A DNA stretch of 64,000 bases, taken from contig NZ_CANLMP010000002.1 of the NCBI RefSeq assembly GCF_947492405.1, forward strand, positions 310,001-374,000. Direction: 5' to 3'. Both the position numbers and the translations under genes were made by a program. This stretch comes from an uncultured Aquimarina sp. (lineage in GTDB: Bacteria > Bacteroidota > Bacteroidia > Flavobacteriales > Flavobacteriaceae). This document shows positions 33,713 to 44,009 of this stretch, piece by piece (the stretch's first letter is position 1; every line of letters starts with the position of its first letter). Under the pieces are notes generated by a model. The model saw nothing but the letters and a program-made list of their open reading frames with translations. It was not told the origin of the DNA and made no database searches.

Positions 33713-34503
33713 ATCATAGTTAACTGAACTACATACCCTTCATTATTTCTAACATTAAAAACGGTATCATCTTCAAAAATTAAATATTGCCCTTTGATAC
33801 CTTTTAGCACACCCGAATATTCGGGTGTTTTTTCCAGGTTTAAGCTCTTTAGCTTACTAGGATACGCTAAAACAGGAAAATCAAGTTCTGTTTCTTTATT
33901 GTTTTCTATGAAATACTCTTTTACCTCATCAGGAATAAATTCTTTAAGCTTATCTCTATATATTGATAAGTCTTCATCTTCAATCTCATTCTTGAGCATT
34001 TTCCGCCAATTTGTTTTATCAGCTACATGATCTTTTAAAGCAACTTCGGTAATCCCCGCAAGATATCGATTAGGTACTTCTACAATTTCAATAGCCTCAT
34101 GAGCTCCCTGATCGATCCACCTAGTAGGAACTTGTGTTTTTCGAGTTACGCCAACCTTAATATTACTAGAATTTGCTAAATAAACAATATGTGGCTGAAG
34201 TTGTACTTTCTTTTCAAAATCCAAATCCCGATCTTCTATATCTAAATGAGCTTTACTTAGTTCCGGACGCATTACCCAATCACCTACCTGAGGTTGATTA
34301 TAAAAATCATCATAACAATATCCTTGCCTATATATTTTCTTGTTTTCGCCACAAGCTAAGCACTGATAACCTACAAATTTTATACTTAGGGTTTTATTCA
34401 GTAGTTGATTCATATGAATAAAATCAGAATCAAACACTAAATAGTATTGAATGGGGCTCCCTACTTCTGTTTGCATTTTGGTTAATACTCCTTGATATTG
34501 CAT
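33709..34503 (-). CDS. DUF2797 protein
   Basis: 264 residues. The family pattern is clear: a cysteine set near 50-65 (CLACGENKKIYRQGYCYDD), then HIVYLANSSNIKVGVTR, the TRWIDQGAHEAI block and NYL/RYLAGITE. The Cys-rich segment probably binds a metal. The VYLANSS...VGVTR segment recalls the GIY-YIG nuclease-like strand, but nuclease activity has not been shown for the family. Cytoplasmic. It is transcribed towards the PLP decarboxylase and shares its end with it. Confidence 0.88.
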   Translation of the reverse strand: MQYQGVLTKMQTEVGSPIQYYLVFDSDFIHMNQLLNKTLSIKFVGYQCLACGENKKIYRQGYCYDDFYNQPQVGDWVMRPELSKAHLDIEDRDLDFEKKVQLQPHIVYLANSSNIKVGVTRKTQVPTRWIDQGAHEAIEIVEVPNRYLAGITEVALKDHVADKTNWRKMLKNEIEDEDLSIYRDKLKEFIPDEVKEYFIENNKETELDFPVLAYPSKLKSLNLEKTPEYSGVLKGIKGQYLIFEDDTVFNVRNNEGYVVQLTMI

Positions 34504-34626
34504 AAAAAGTTCAGTTATAAGTTAATCTATAAAAAGAATGATATTATTTTTATTATTTTAGTTTCCGACGAAAGTCAATCACACAATCATATTAATGCTA
34601 ATTACAGCCTAAAGATACATCAAAAA

Positions 34627-36159
34627 ATGCCAATTCCTTTAGTAAATTCTATCGCTAGCTGGTTTCTAAAAAAGCGTTTTCATCAGATGGAGCTTTTTCT
34701 AAAATACCCTAATGAAGTACAGCTGGAGTTGTTACACGTTTTATTAGAAACAGCCAAGAACACAGAGTTTGGCAAGACTTATGATTTTTCATCTATACAC
34801 AGTTATGAAACCTTTAAAGAGCGAGTTCCAATCCGTTCTTATGAAGATTACGAAGAAATGATCGAACGCAGTAGACTAGGAGAACATAATATATATTGGC
34901 CTACACCTATTAAATGGTTTGCAAAATCTAGTGGAACTACGAATGCTAAAAGCAAGTTTATTCCTGTGAGTCAAGAATCGCTGGAAGATTGCCATTATGC
35001 AGCAGGAAAAGATCTTTTATGCATGTATCTTAATAACAATGAAAACTCTAAACTTTTTACCGGAAAAAGTCTTCGCCTGGGTGGAAGTAAAGAGTTGTAT
35101 AAAGAAAACGGAACCTCATTTGGTGATTTATCAGCAATTATAATTGACAATATGCCATTTTGGGCAGAATTCAGTTCTACTCCAAGTAACGAAGTTTCTT
35201 TAATGAGTGATTGGGAAACGAAAATGATGGCTATTGTAAATGAAACCGTTCAGGAAAATGTTACCAGCCTTGCTGGAGTTCCATCCTGGATGCTGGTTCT
35301 GTTAAATCAAGTATTAGAGACAACAGGTCAAGAACATCTTTTCGAAATATGGAAAAATATTGAAGTATACTTTCATGGAGGAGTAAGTTTTGAACCTTAT
35401 ATTGATCAATACAAAAAGATCCTACCGCGAGATTCTTTTCGATATTATGAAATTTACAATGCATCCGAAGGCTTTTTTGCAATCCAGGACCGAAACGAAT
35501 CATCAGAGCTATTATTAATGCTTGATTATGGTATTTTTTATGAGTTTATCCCTATGAACTCTTATGGAACCTCCGATGAAAAGGTGATACCATTAAGTGA
35601 TGTAGAAATTGGTAAAAATTATGCTGTTATTATTACTACCAATGCCGGTTTATGGAGATATAAAATTGGTGATACTGTTCGTTTTACCTCTATTAACCCT
35701 TATAGAATAAAAGTATCCGGGAGAACAAAGCATCATATCAATGTATTTGGCGAAGAACTTATTATTGAAAATGCAGAAGAAGCACTTAGGAAAGCTACGA
35801 AAGAAACCAATAGTGAAATCATTGATTATACAGTTGCCCCTATTTTTATGGAAGGAAAAGAAAAAGGTGCTCACGAGTGGATGATTGAGTTTAAAAAGCA
35901 TCCTAAGGATCTTGATGATTTTGCTAATATTCTTGATCGAAATCTTCAGAACATTAATAGTGATTATGAAGCAAAAAGGTATAACAACACTACATTAAAC
36001 ATTCTACAGATTAATAAAGCCAGACCTTATTTATTTTATGATTGGTTGAAAAAAAATGACAAACTTGGAGGCCAACATAAAATACCCAGGCTCTCTAATT
36101 CTAGAAAATATCTTGATGAATTGCTTATATTAAACAAAATTGGTTCGTATTCACTTTAA
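34627..36159 (+). CDS. GH3-family acyl-adenylating protein
   Basis: 510 residues from the ATG at 34627, where the family start PIPLVNSIASWFLKKR begins; longer frames reach into the divergent DUF2797 region without similarity. The GH3 superfamily, best known as plant acyl-acid amido synthetases that link amino acids to jasmonate or auxin, belongs to the ANL adenylating enzymes. Motifs: KSSGTTNAKSKFIP near 98-111 (phosphate loop), YNASEGFFAIQD near 277, and GEELIIENAEEAL near 377. Bacterial members are common in Bacteroidota and their substrates are unknown. Cytoplasmic, alone. Confidence 0.9.
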   Translation: MPIPLVNSIASWFLKKRFHQMELFLKYPNEVQLELLHVLLETAKNTEFGKTYDFSSIHSYETFKERVPIRSYEDYEEMIERSRLGEHNIYWPTPIKWFAKSSGTTNAKSKFIPVSQESLEDCHYAAGKDLLCMYLNNNENSKLFTGKSLRLGGSKELYKENGTSFGDLSAIIIDNMPFWAEFSSTPSNEVSLMSDWETKMMAIVNETVQENVTSLAGVPSWMLVLLNQVLETTGQEHLFEIWKNIEVYFHGGVSFEPYIDQYKKILPRDSFRYYEIYNASEGFFAIQDRNESSELLLMLDYGIFYEFIPMNSYGTSDEKVIPLSDVEIGKNYAVIITTNAGLWRYKIGDTVRFTSINPYRIKVSGRTKHHINVFGEELIIENAEEALRKATKETNSEIIDYTVAPIFMEGKEKGAHEWMIEFKKHPKDLDDFANILDRNLQNINSDYEAKRYNNTTLNILQINKARPYLFYDWLKKNDKLGGQHKIPRLSNSRKYLDELLILNKIGSYSL

Positions 36160-36228
36160 TCGAGTAAAGGCTTAAATCTATACTAAAATTAGTAAAATTC
36201 CCCATCACGACTTTTTTAGTTATGGTTT

Positions 36229-36356
36229 TTACGTAAAAAATCTACGTAAGAAATTCTATTTTTTGGCTAAAATTGAGTATTTCATCGATTAAAAAAAACG
36301 ATTGAACTAAAAAACAAAAAATATCTTTCACACCCCTTGTTTTCGTATTAAATTTG
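36229..36356. promoter_or_regulatory. Inverted repeat and -7 box before small secreted protein gene
   Basis: TTACGTA (36229-36235) and TACGTAA (36243-36249) form an inverted repeat with a seven-base gap. Further down, TAAATTTG (36349-36356) matches TAnnTTTG and precedes the start at 36393 by 36 bases. The repeat could be a regulator site; the distance of about 100 bp from the promoter box is compatible with an activator. Confidence 0.45.
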
Positions 36357-36392
36357 TTATCAGTAAGTTATGATTTAACAAATGTCCCAAGT

Positions 36393-36731
36393 ATGAAAAA
36401 TCTTTTACTCAGTCTTATTTTTATTTTATGTTCTGTAGCAGTTAGTGCACAAGAAACAGTTACTATCTCTGATAATTCCGAAGGAAATATTTCTATTAAC
36501 GGGACTATTTCTAATGAATCTTCTTCATCTGTATCTACTACAGAAAACATGATTTTGGACATAAACAAAGTGTGTTACGGAGAAACATCTAAAGTCGCTT
36601 TTTATGAAGTATTGATTGCTAAAAATGGATTTAAAATAAACCTTAAGGATAGTAAGGATTTAGTAATAAGAAATACAGAAGAAATCATTTCTAAGAAAAT
36701 AGAAGAAATATTATATTCAGAAGAAGATTAA
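36393..36731 (+). CDS. Small secreted hypothetical protein
   Basis: 112 residues from the ATG at 36393, where a good signal peptide (KNLLLSLIFILCSVAVSAQ) begins; an upstream ATG at 36354 would bury it and lies on the promoter box. The mature part is short, acidic and serine-rich, with no recognised motif. One cysteine (near residue 61). No partner genes. The terminator at 36801 serves it and clpX. Function unknown. Confidence 0.65.
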   Translation: MKNLLLSLIFILCSVAVSAQETVTISDNSEGNISINGTISNESSSSVSTTENMILDINKVCYGETSKVAFYEVLIAKNGFKINLKDSKDLVIRNTEEIISKKIEEILYSEED

Positions 36732-36800
36732 TTCACGTTTAATATCAATTTGAAACATCATCAATACTTTTATTCTAACAAGAAAGTATTATAAATATAA

Positions 36801-36840
36801 AAACTCCTTAAGCATTTAAAACTTAAGGAGTTTATTTTTT
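36801..36840. terminator. Bidirectional terminator
   Basis: AAACTCCTTAAG (36801-36812) pairs with CTTAAGGAGTTT (36822-36833), followed by T residues, between the convergent secreted-protein and clpX genes. Confidence 0.9.
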
Positions 36841-36856
36841 ATATAACCCTTATAGA

Positions 36857-38089
36857 TTATGAAACTGCTTTGAGCTTATTAATTATGGATTTGTTCAATT
36901 TCTTTTCAGCATAATCCTTTGTTACTCTCAACTCCGTTTCTTCACTCTCAGGCAATTCATACATTGCATCCGTTAAAATAGCTTCACACAAAGAACGTAA
37001 TCCTCTTGCTCCTAACTTATACTCAACAGCTCTTTCTACTATATAATCTAACGCTCCTGGAGTAATTGTAAACGTTACATTATCCATTTCGAAAAGCTTT
37101 TTATATTGCTTTATAATTGCATTTTTAGGTTCAGTTAAAATAGCTCTCAATGTATTATTATCCAATGGATTCATATGTGTTAATACCGGAAGACGACCAA
37201 TTATCTCTGGAATTAACCCAAAATCTTTCAAATCCTTTGGAATAATGTATTGCAATAGATTGTCTTTTTCTATTATATCTTCTGATTTAGAAGCACTAAA
37301 GCCCATTGCCTGCATATTTAGACGCTTCTGTATAGCACTTTCAATACCGTCAAAAGCTCCTCCTGCTATGAAAAGTATATTTTCGGTATTTACTTCAATA
37401 AACTTTTGATCCGGATGCTTACGACCACCTTTTGGCGGAACGTTCACTACAGTTCCTTCTAACAGCTTTAATAAAGCCTGTTGCACTCCTTCTCCCGAAA
37501 CATCTCTGGTAATACTTGGATTATCACTTTTACGAGCAATTTTATCAATCTCATCAATAAAAACAATACCTCTTTGTGCTTTTTCAAGATTATAGTCCGC
37601 TGCTTGTAATAAACGAGTAAGAATACTTTCTACATCCTCACCCACATATCCTGCTTCAGTAAGTACGGTTGCATCAACTATAGCTAAAGGAACATTAAGC
37701 ATTTTAGCAATAGTTTTTGCTATCAATGTTTTACCAGTTCCTGTTTGCCCTACCATAATGATATTACTCTTTTGTATTTCGATATCATCATCAGTACTAG
37801 GCTGCAATAAACGCTTATAATGATTGTATACTGCAACAGACATAACTTTCTTGGTAAATTCTTGTCCGATCACATATTCATCAAGAAATTTCTTTATAGC
37901 CATCGGCTTACGAAGCATTAATTCTGAGCTAAGCTCTCCTGTTTCCTCGTCTCTCGCCTCTTCTACAACAATTCCATGAGCCTGTACAATACAACGGTCA
38001 CATATATGCGCATCTAACCCTGCAATTAGTAAATTGGTTTCCGGTTTCTTTCTCCCACAAAACGAGCATTCTAAATCTTCTTTCGGCAT
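36857..38089 (-). CDS. clpX: ATP-dependent Clp protease ATPase subunit ClpX
   Basis: 410 residues, full length. An N-terminal zinc-binding domain has Cys8, Cys11, Cys30 and Cys33; the AAA+ motor has Walker [13 protein letters not shown] near 113 and Walker [10 protein letters not shown] near 173. ClpX unfolds tagged or damaged proteins and feeds them into the ClpP chamber. It lies 105 bases after clpP in the same direction and shares its pathway with tig and clpP upstream. Confidence 0.99.
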   Translation of the reverse strand: MPKEDLECSFCGRKKPETNLLIAGLDAHICDRCIVQAHGIVVEEARDEETGELSSELMLRKPMAIKKFLDEYVIGQEFTKKVMSVAVYNHYKRLLQPSTDDDIEIQKSNIIMVGQTGTGKTLIAKTIAKMLNVPLAIVDATVLTEAGYVGEDVESILTRLLQAADYNLEKAQRGIVFIDEIDKIARKSDNPSITRDVSGEGVQQALLKLLEGTVVNVPPKGGRKHPDQKFIEVNTENILFIAGGAFDGIESAIQKRLNMQAMGFSASKSEDIIEKDNLLQYIIPKDLKDFGLIPEIIGRLPVLTHMNPLDNNTLRAILTEPKNAIIKQYKKLFEMDNVTFTITPGALDYIVERAVEYKLGARGLRSLCEAILTDAMYELPESEETELRVTKDYAEKKLNKSIINKLKAVS

Positions 38090-38194
38090 AATTATCTATT
38101 TCAACAAAACTCGTCTACCTATGTGATATTCATTGATAGACTTATTCTAGGGGTGCAGATGATCTTTAATCTGCAATTATTATTAACTATAAAT

Positions 38195-38869
38195 TTATTC
38201 TCTTTTCAGTATTTCATCAATCATTCCATATTCAAGAGCTTTATCAGATTTCATCCAATAGTCTCTATCACTATCTTCATAAACTTTGTCATAACTCTGA
38301 CCCGAATGTTTTGCTATGATATTATATAATTCTTCTTTTAGTATCAATATTTCGCGAGCAGTAATTTCTATATCACTAGCTTGTCCTTGAGCACCACCAA
38401 GTGGTTGATGAATCATTACCCTACTATGTGGTAGACCAGAACGCTTTCCTTTTTCACCTGCGCATAACAATACTGCTCCCATTGATGCTGCCATCCCAGT
38501 ACATATTGTTGCTACATCAGGCTTAATAAATTGCATGGTATCATAAATACCTAAACCTGCATACACACTACCTCCAGGAGAATTTATATAAATCTGTATA
38601 TCTTTTGAAGAATCTACACTTTCTAAAAATAACAGTTGTGCCTGTATAATATTAGCTACCTGATCATTAATGCCAGTACCCAAGAATATGATACGATCCA
38701 TCATTAAACGAGAAAACACATCAAAAATAGCAACATTCATTTGACGTTCTTCTATAATATTAGGAGTCATCCCAGTTGGATACATACTACTGATAATTTT
38801 ATCATAGTAATTACTATTAATACCATGATGCTGTGTAGCGTATTTTTCGAATTCTTTTCCGTAATTCAT
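38195..38869 (-). CDS. clpP: ATP-dependent Clp protease proteolytic subunit ClpP
   Basis: 224 residues. The serine-protease triad is visible in part: Ser129 in [10 protein letters not shown] and His154 in [11 protein letters not shown]. The tetradecameric chamber degrades proteins delivered by ClpX. Gene order tig-clpP-clpX matches that of many bacteria; intergenic spacings are 101 and 105 bases, so transcripts may be partly separate. Confidence 0.98.
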   Translation of the reverse strand: MNYGKEFEKYATQHHGINSNYYDKIISSMYPTGMTPNIIEERQMNVAIFDVFSRLMMDRIIFLGTGINDQVANIIQAQLLFLESVDSSKDIQIYINSPGGSVYAGLGIYDTMQFIKPDVATICTGMAASMGAVLLCAGEKGKRSGLPHSRVMIHQPLGGAQGQASDIEITAREILILKEELYNIIAKHSGQSYDKVYEDSDRDYWMKSDKALEYGMIDEILKRE

Positions 38870-38970
38870 ATGTTCTTTTTCTGAAATTTTATTTTTATAA
38901 AAAAGGCGTTAATCCAATCTTGGTTTAACGCCCTAAATATAAGTATAAATTCCTTATTAGTGTATGTTGA

Positions 38971-40293
38971 TTATTTGTAAACTTCTTTTACAAAATCATC
39001 AAAACTCACTTCTTTTTCTTTCAATTTAACGTTCTCCTTATAGTAGGCAAGTAATTTCTGACTCATTAGTTGTTCAGAAATTCTTTTCACTTCATCCTGA
39101 TTCGATAAAATTCTGGCTGCGATATCTTCCAGTTCTTTATCTTCTGGTGACATCTGACCAAATTGAGCCATTTGCCCTTTTATTAAATCTTTAGCAAACT
39201 CTTTTAATTCTTCAAAAGTAACCTGAAGGTTGTTATCATTAATTATTTTTCCTTCTATTAATTGAAAGCGCAATCCTTTCTCACTTTTTTCATACTCATC
39301 CTTCGCTTCATCTTCAGTCAAAGGTTGCTCACCCGTAGCCTGAATCCATTTTTGTAAAAACTCTGCAGGTAGATCAAATTTAGTATTTTCAAGAACACTC
39401 TCTGTTACATCATTAAGTAACTGCTGATCCGATTGTTGAACAAACTGACGCGCGGCATCTTCTTTGATTTTTTCTTTAAGTTCAGTAACTGATTTTACAC
39501 CATCCTTACCGTATAGTTTATCAAATAGATCCTGATCTAAATCAGCTAGTTCCTGATTGTTGATTTCAGAAATAGTAAACGTTACTTCTACATCAAAACC
39601 TTTAGCATCATCCTGACTAATCTTTAGTGCATTCACCAAATCCTGATCCTCAGAAAATAACCCTTTGGTTTTTAATGTTAAAACATCTCCAACTTTAGAA
39701 CCAATAAATTTATCTAAGTTTCTTTTTCCTTTTATTTTATCTAAAGAAATAGTTGTTTGATTCTCTATCTCTTTTTCTTCATTTACAAAAGTACCATTGA
39801 TTAGATCATCTTTCTCAGCACTCTCTTTTGGCACTAACTTACCATATTGCTTTTGGATTGTTGTGATTTGATTATCAATCATCTCATCAGTAGCAACAAT
39901 TTTATAGTGAGTTATTGCTTTTTTACCATTAAGTTTAATTTCAAATTTTGGTGCTAGACCTAATTCAAACTCAAAAGAATAATCATCAGTATCCCAATCG
40001 AAGTTATCTTGCTCTTTAGGTAAAGGATTACCTAAAACATCAAGTTTCTCTTCTGTCAGATACTTATTAAGAGCATCCTGTAACAGCTTATTTACTTCAT
40101 CTACTAAAACTGCTTTTCCATATTGCTTTTTAACCAATCCCATAGGAACGTGACCTTTTCTAAAACCAGGAATATTGGCGTTTTTACGATAATCTTTAAG
40201 AATGTTCTCTACTTTATCGTTATAATCTGCTTTTGCAATATCTACTGTCACTACAGCATTTAAATCGTCTACTTGCTCTTTTGAAATATTCAT
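38971..40293 (-). CDS. tig: Trigger factor, ribosome-associated chaperone
   Basis: 440 residues. The N-terminal ribosome-binding domain carries the signature around NANIPGFRKGHVPMGLVKKQYG (residues 37-58), followed by a peptidyl-prolyl isomerase-like region and a long helical C-terminal domain that cradles nascent chains. The central isomerase domain appears reduced, as is common in Bacteroidota. First gene of the tig-clpP-clpX group, with a promoter of the expected form before it. Confidence 0.93.
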   Translation of the reverse strand: MNISKEQVDDLNAVVTVDIAKADYNDKVENILKDYRKNANIPGFRKGHVPMGLVKKQYGKAVLVDEVNKLLQDALNKYLTEEKLDVLGNPLPKEQDNFDWDTDDYSFEFELGLAPKFEIKLNGKKAITHYKIVATDEMIDNQITTIQKQYGKLVPKESAEKDDLINGTFVNEEKEIENQTTISLDKIKGKRNLDKFIGSKVGDVLTLKTKGLFSEDQDLVNALKISQDDAKGFDVEVTFTISEINNQELADLDQDLFDKLYGKDGVKSVTELKEKIKEDAARQFVQQSDQQLLNDVTESVLENTKFDLPAEFLQKWIQATGEQPLTEDEAKDEYEKSEKGLRFQLIEGKIINDNNLQVTFEELKEFAKDLIKGQMAQFGQMSPEDKELEDIAARILSNQDEVKRISEQLMSQKLLAYYKENVKLKEKEVSFDDFVKEVYK

Positions 40294-40326
40294 TATCTCT
40301 ACTTTTTTGTACTAAAAATCGGGTTG

Positions 40327-40357
40327 CAAAAGTAATACTTTTTTACAACTCAACAAA
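40327..40357 (-). promoter_or_regulatory. Promoter of tig
   Basis: On the minus strand TTTG (40357-40354) precedes TACTTTTG (40334-40327) with 19 bases between, the standard form; the tig start is 33 bases beyond. Confidence 0.75.
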
Positions 40358-40379
40358 GTTTTAACTCCCTGAAAAACAG

Positions 40380-40727
40380 TTAGCTTTTATCTTTCTTTAA
40401 AATAGAGTATAATATAGATTGAAACACGGATAATAAAACACTAAATATCAATGCCCACAGCCAACCGTTAACATTAAAGCCTGAAACAAAATGGTCCGCC
40501 ATTAGTATAATTGCAGCATTAATCACCAGCAAAAACAATCCTAAAGTAATGATAGTTACCGGTAAGGTTAGTATAACCAGCAAAGGCTTAACAACCGCAT
40601 TAAGAATCGCCAAAAGAACAGCTACAATAAGAGCACTCACATAATTATCGACACTTGCTCCTGGTAAAATTTCTGCCAATACCAATACGGCAACAGCACT
40701 AAGAATCATTTTTAATAAGAATTTCAT
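40380..40727 (-). CDS. Phage-holin superfamily IV membrane protein
   Basis: 115 residues with four membrane helices, closely fitting the PF04020-type family named after mycobacterial phage holins. Most chromosomal members are stand-alone and not phage genes; no other phage gene is present, so lysis is not implied. Function unknown. It lies 86 bases beyond the start of tig and is transcribed the same way, ahead of it. Confidence 0.85.
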   Translation of the reverse strand: MKFLLKMILSAVAVLVLAEILPGASVDNYVSALIVAVLLAILNAVVKPLLVILTLPVTIITLGLFLLVINAAIILMADHFVSGFNVNGWLWALIFSVLLSVFQSILYSILKKDKS

Positions 40728-40844
40728 AATTACGTGATTAAGTAGTCTTTAAAAAAAGTATACATAAAACTACAAATATTATAGTAACAATTCTCAAAAT
40801 TAAGACACTATATAGTATAACCTTTTAACTTTTAATATATTATT

Positions 40845-42221
40845 ATGAAAACTATTTTAAAACTAATTTTTCTTTTTTTATTGCTACCCCAGACAATAAC
40901 CTCTCAATGCTCATCTGCATATAATGATCTAAATTTTGAATACGAATATTCCACATTTGATGGGACCGGTCTAAACTTCTACATAACTTTTAATAACAAT
41001 GGGTTCTTCAATAGTGATATCGCAGGGAACAAACTCGGAGTATTCATAATCAAATACCGAACATTAGACAACAACTCGAATCCTACAGGTAATTGGGAAA
41101 CACAGCTTATAAGTGGAAATGACGAAATAGCTGATGGAAATGGCTTAAAATTTTATTACAAGTCAAGTAGATTAAGATTAAATCTCGCAGCTAGATCTCG
41201 TATGGAGTTTGAATTTCGTCTTTATCAATTTGACGTATTCAATCCATTAGTAAGAAGCTGTTTTTTTAGGATAATTGGCCCTGAAGATCTAGATGGTTTT
41301 TCATTTGATAATGATAATGATGGAATACCGAATTCTGAAGATAATTGTATTAACACTCCTAACCCTAATCAATCAGATTCAGACAATGATGGCGTAGGAA
41401 ATATTTGTGATAACTGCCCAAATAATAATAATGATAATCAATCAGATATTGACAATGATGGTCTTGGCGATGCATGTGATACCGATATCGATGGTGATGA
41501 CATCCCAAACAATAGTGATACTTGTCCTAATGAATATGGTCCAACTTCAAACAATGGATGCCCCCTATCACAAAATCCTAACCTAGTCGTTGATCCAGAT
41601 GTTTCGGTTGCTTTCTCGCAGTGCATAACCTGCCCTCCTTCTTTAAAACTTTTCTTTGATAGTGGAAAAAAGCATTTAATAGCCAATGGCGGCGTAGGCA
41701 ATCTAACTTTTGATAAACTAGAAATTAGAAATATTGGCAACACTACCTCTAATAGTGCAAAAGTTAAATTTTACTTTTCTCTAAACAATTCGATTGGCAA
41801 TACCGATAAACTCATAAAAACAGTTAATATACCTAGTCGTAATATAAATAGCTCCTTTGGCATTTCTACTTCAATTAATGGATGGGATATTAACAATAAT
41901 GGAGAGCTTGCTAATGGAAATTATTTTATTCTAGTGGATATTGATTCTGACAACTCTAACAACGAAGGCACAGCTGGTGAAGCTGACAATCTTCTTATCA
42001 TACCTATTACATATACGGAACAAAATATATTCTCAAGGTTATTATCAGAAAAATCAACCAAAAACTTTTATGAAGTTTCTATTTATAATATCTCTGGACT
42101 ACTGATAACTAAAAAAATAGTTGCCACAAAAGAAGAAGAACATATTTTTACTAAAAGTTTACCTAGAGGGTTTTATATAATTAAGAACGGCTCAGAAACC
42201 TATAAAATATCAAACTTATAG
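40845..42221 (+). CDS. Secreted protein with thrombospondin type 3 repeats, CARDB and type IX sorting end
   Basis: 458 residues: signal peptide (ending near 20, TITSQ), an N-terminal beta domain to about 145, Ca2+-binding thrombospondin type 3 repeats at about 150-230 (DNDNDGIPNSEDNC, DSDNDGVGNICDNC and so on), a CARDB-like beta domain at about 240-385 that begins NPNLVV, and a C-terminal domain with SIYNISGLLITKK and LPRGFYIIKN typical of type A sorting signals of the type IX secretion system. Such proteins are exported across the outer membrane and attached to or released from the surface. A structural or adhesive role is likely. Single gene. Confidence 0.88.
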   Translation: MKTILKLIFLFLLLPQTITSQCSSAYNDLNFEYEYSTFDGTGLNFYITFNNNGFFNSDIAGNKLGVFIIKYRTLDNNSNPTGNWETQLISGNDEIADGNGLKFYYKSSRLRLNLAARSRMEFEFRLYQFDVFNPLVRSCFFRIIGPEDLDGFSFDNDNDGIPNSEDNCINTPNPNQSDSDNDGVGNICDNCPNNNNDNQSDIDNDGLGDACDTDIDGDDIPNNSDTCPNEYGPTSNNGCPLSQNPNLVVDPDVSVAFSQCITCPPSLKLFFDSGKKHLIANGGVGNLTFDKLEIRNIGNTTSNSAKVKFYFSLNNSIGNTDKLIKTVNIPSRNINSSFGISTSINGWDINNNGELANGNYFILVDIDSDNSNNEGTAGEADNLLIIPITYTEQNIFSRLLSEKSTKNFYEVSIYNISGLLITKKIVATKEEEHIFTKSLPRGFYIIKNGSETYKISNL

Positions 42222-42375
42222 ATGTTTAAAATTCAGATTTACTGTTTTTAATTTTCAAACGTTCCAAACATCAGATCTGATATTAAAATAAACTTCTCAG
42301 GATAAACCATCGAAGTATTTCAAAGAAACACTTACAAACGAAACAATTATTGGAAATATTAAACCCTTGTAGAAC

Positions 42376-42417
42376 AAAAAAAGAGGCTGTCTAAAACTTT
42401 TTAGACAGCCTCTTTTT
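42376..42417. terminator. Bidirectional terminator
   Basis: An AAAAAGAGGCTGTCTAAAA arm pairs with TTTTAGACAGCCTCTTTTT, one of the longest stems in the window, between two convergent genes (40845 and 42440). Confidence 0.95.
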
Positions 42418-42439
42418 AAATGAATAAAAATTATTCTAT

Positions 42440-44008
42440 TTAATTCACCTCATTACTTAAGGTAACAGTCCCGTAATCTCCTGGATTTACAGAAGGCAAA
42501 GTAGCTCCATATGCAATCTCTATCGCATTAATAATACCATTAGTTACTAAAGCATGTGCTCTAGGTGTAGGGTGTACACCATCTAGAGAAAATCCACCAC
42601 CAGTTACAAAATCAGAAGTTATTACTCCGCCATCAAATGGAATCCCACCGTTAGCAGCTTGTGTTAAATCATTTGAAACATTATAAAAGGCTAAATCATT
42701 AGCATTGGCAACAGTAGCAATCGTAGTATTAAAAGCCTGACGAGCATTCTCTACTGAGGATTGTTCCGCTGGAGTTAATACATACTGATCTTCCAATGGA
42801 AAACTCACACCATTAACTGAAAATTGTCCTGCCTGCTCTGGTGTTAAACCAAATCCTATCAATTCTGTCAATCTTGCTTCATTTACCTGACCAATAACAC
42901 CGGAACTAGTCAACACTAATAAATCATTAGCTGTCGCTTGTCTAGCCTGTCCGTATTGTGCAGCAACAATTGGAGCTAAAGGACCAAATGTACCCGCTAA
43001 CGCAACTGCTAAATCAGCTGAAACATCGTCTAAAGATTCATCTTTAATAACAACAGGGCTAGCAGCGCTAGTTGAAAATGATATTGCTCTTTCTGGAACA
43101 CCTGCAAAAGCAAAAGCAGCATTCAATCCTGCATAAGTTGCATTTAATGTTGGGATTTGAGGACCAAAATTAGGATCTAATGGACTTAGAGGAGCAAATG
43201 GCACCGTAGTAAAGAAAGGCAATGTCGTTACATTAGGCAAATTAAGTACTACTCCTTTTGCACCGTTAGCTGTAAGTGCAGCAATAAGCTGACGATACGT
43301 TGAATCAAAAGTTCCGCTATTCGTAATATCGAGACCTTGAGGAGAGTAAGTACTTGGGTCCATATTACCAGTAACATTATGATCCAAGCCTACACCACCT
43401 GAAGTAGCGTATCCTAAAATATCATTATTTCCTATCCACAAACTAAAAAACGTAGGGTTTTGTGCTACAGCATCTCCAATAACGGTTGCATTAGGCTCAC
43501 TAGCAAAACGTCCAAAATATGGATTTAATGCACCATATCCAGGAAAACCTAAATGATAAACTCTTGCTCCAGGAACTCCCATATTATTAAAAGAAACTCC
43601 TAAATTAGTTGTAATATCAGTCGATGGCGCAGCTCCAGTATATAAAGAAGGACCTGGATTACCTTCAGCATCAAAAGCCAACACTAACCTTGGAGGGAAC
43701 CTATCAGTTTGACCTGCAAACCCACCTACATTATCAGCCATTAGTGGTTGTGTAAATTCTCCACCACCTACAAGAGCAAATTGTTGCGACAGTATATTAG
43801 GATAAGAATTTTCCTGTCCTGTTATATACAATGCATTATCTGCAAAACCCGCCGTTAAAGAATTTCCTAAAGCAACAAAGTTAGAGAAGTCAGCCTCTCC
43901 GCTAGAATATACTCCAGCTTCATCAATTGGATTATCAAACTCTGGTTCACAAGCTACTAAACCTAATGCCAGAATTGCTAAATATTTTATATTGTTTTTC
44001 ATCTTCAA
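42440..44008 (-). CDS. SGNH/GDSL-type esterase lipoprotein
   Basis: 522 residues. Signal peptide with lipobox LVAC (Cys20) marks it as a lipoprotein. The SGNH motifs are ALGNSLTAG near 47 (nucleophile Ser), IGNNDILGY near 193 (block III Asn) and LDGVHPTPRAHAL near 490 (Asp/His). GDSL enzymes hydrolyse esters and thioesters, often lipids. It is cotranscribed two bases after the FadL-type gene at 44010, so it probably releases fatty acids that the channel takes up; this pairing is inference from the operon. Confidence 0.9.
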   Translation of the reverse strand: MKMKNNIKYLAILALGLVACEPEFDNPIDEAGVYSSGEADFSNFVALGNSLTAGFADNALYITGQENSYPNILSQQFALVGGGEFTQPLMADNVGGFAGQTDRFPPRLVLAFDAEGNPGPSLYTGAAPSTDITTNLGVSFNNMGVPGARVYHLGFPGYGALNPYFGRFASEPNATVIGDAVAQNPTFFSLWIGNNDILGYATSGGVGLDHNVTGNMDPSTYSPQGLDITNSGTFDSTYRQLIAALTANGAKGVVLNLPNVTTLPFFTTVPFAPLSPLDPNFGPQIPTLNATYAGLNAAFAFAGVPERAISFSTSAASPVVIKDESLDDVSADLAVALAGTFGPLAPIVAAQYGQARQATANDLLVLTSSGVIGQVNEARLTELIGFGLTPEQAGQFSVNGVSFPLEDQYVLTPAEQSSVENARQAFNTTIATVANANDLAFYNVSNDLTQAANGGIPFDGGVITSDFVTGGGFSLDGVHPTPRAHALVTNGIINAIEIAYGATLPSVNPGDYGTVTLSNEVN

Positions 44009-44009
44009 A

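Noticed and set aside
40380..40727. Holin-family gene as a sign of a prophage
   Set aside because: No other phage gene is near and this family is common as a stand-alone chromosomal gene.
41290..41560. Acidic repeat region as a possible CRISPR or tandem DNA repeat
   Set aside because: The repetition is in the protein (calcium-binding thrombospondin type 3 units) and is poorly kept in the DNA.
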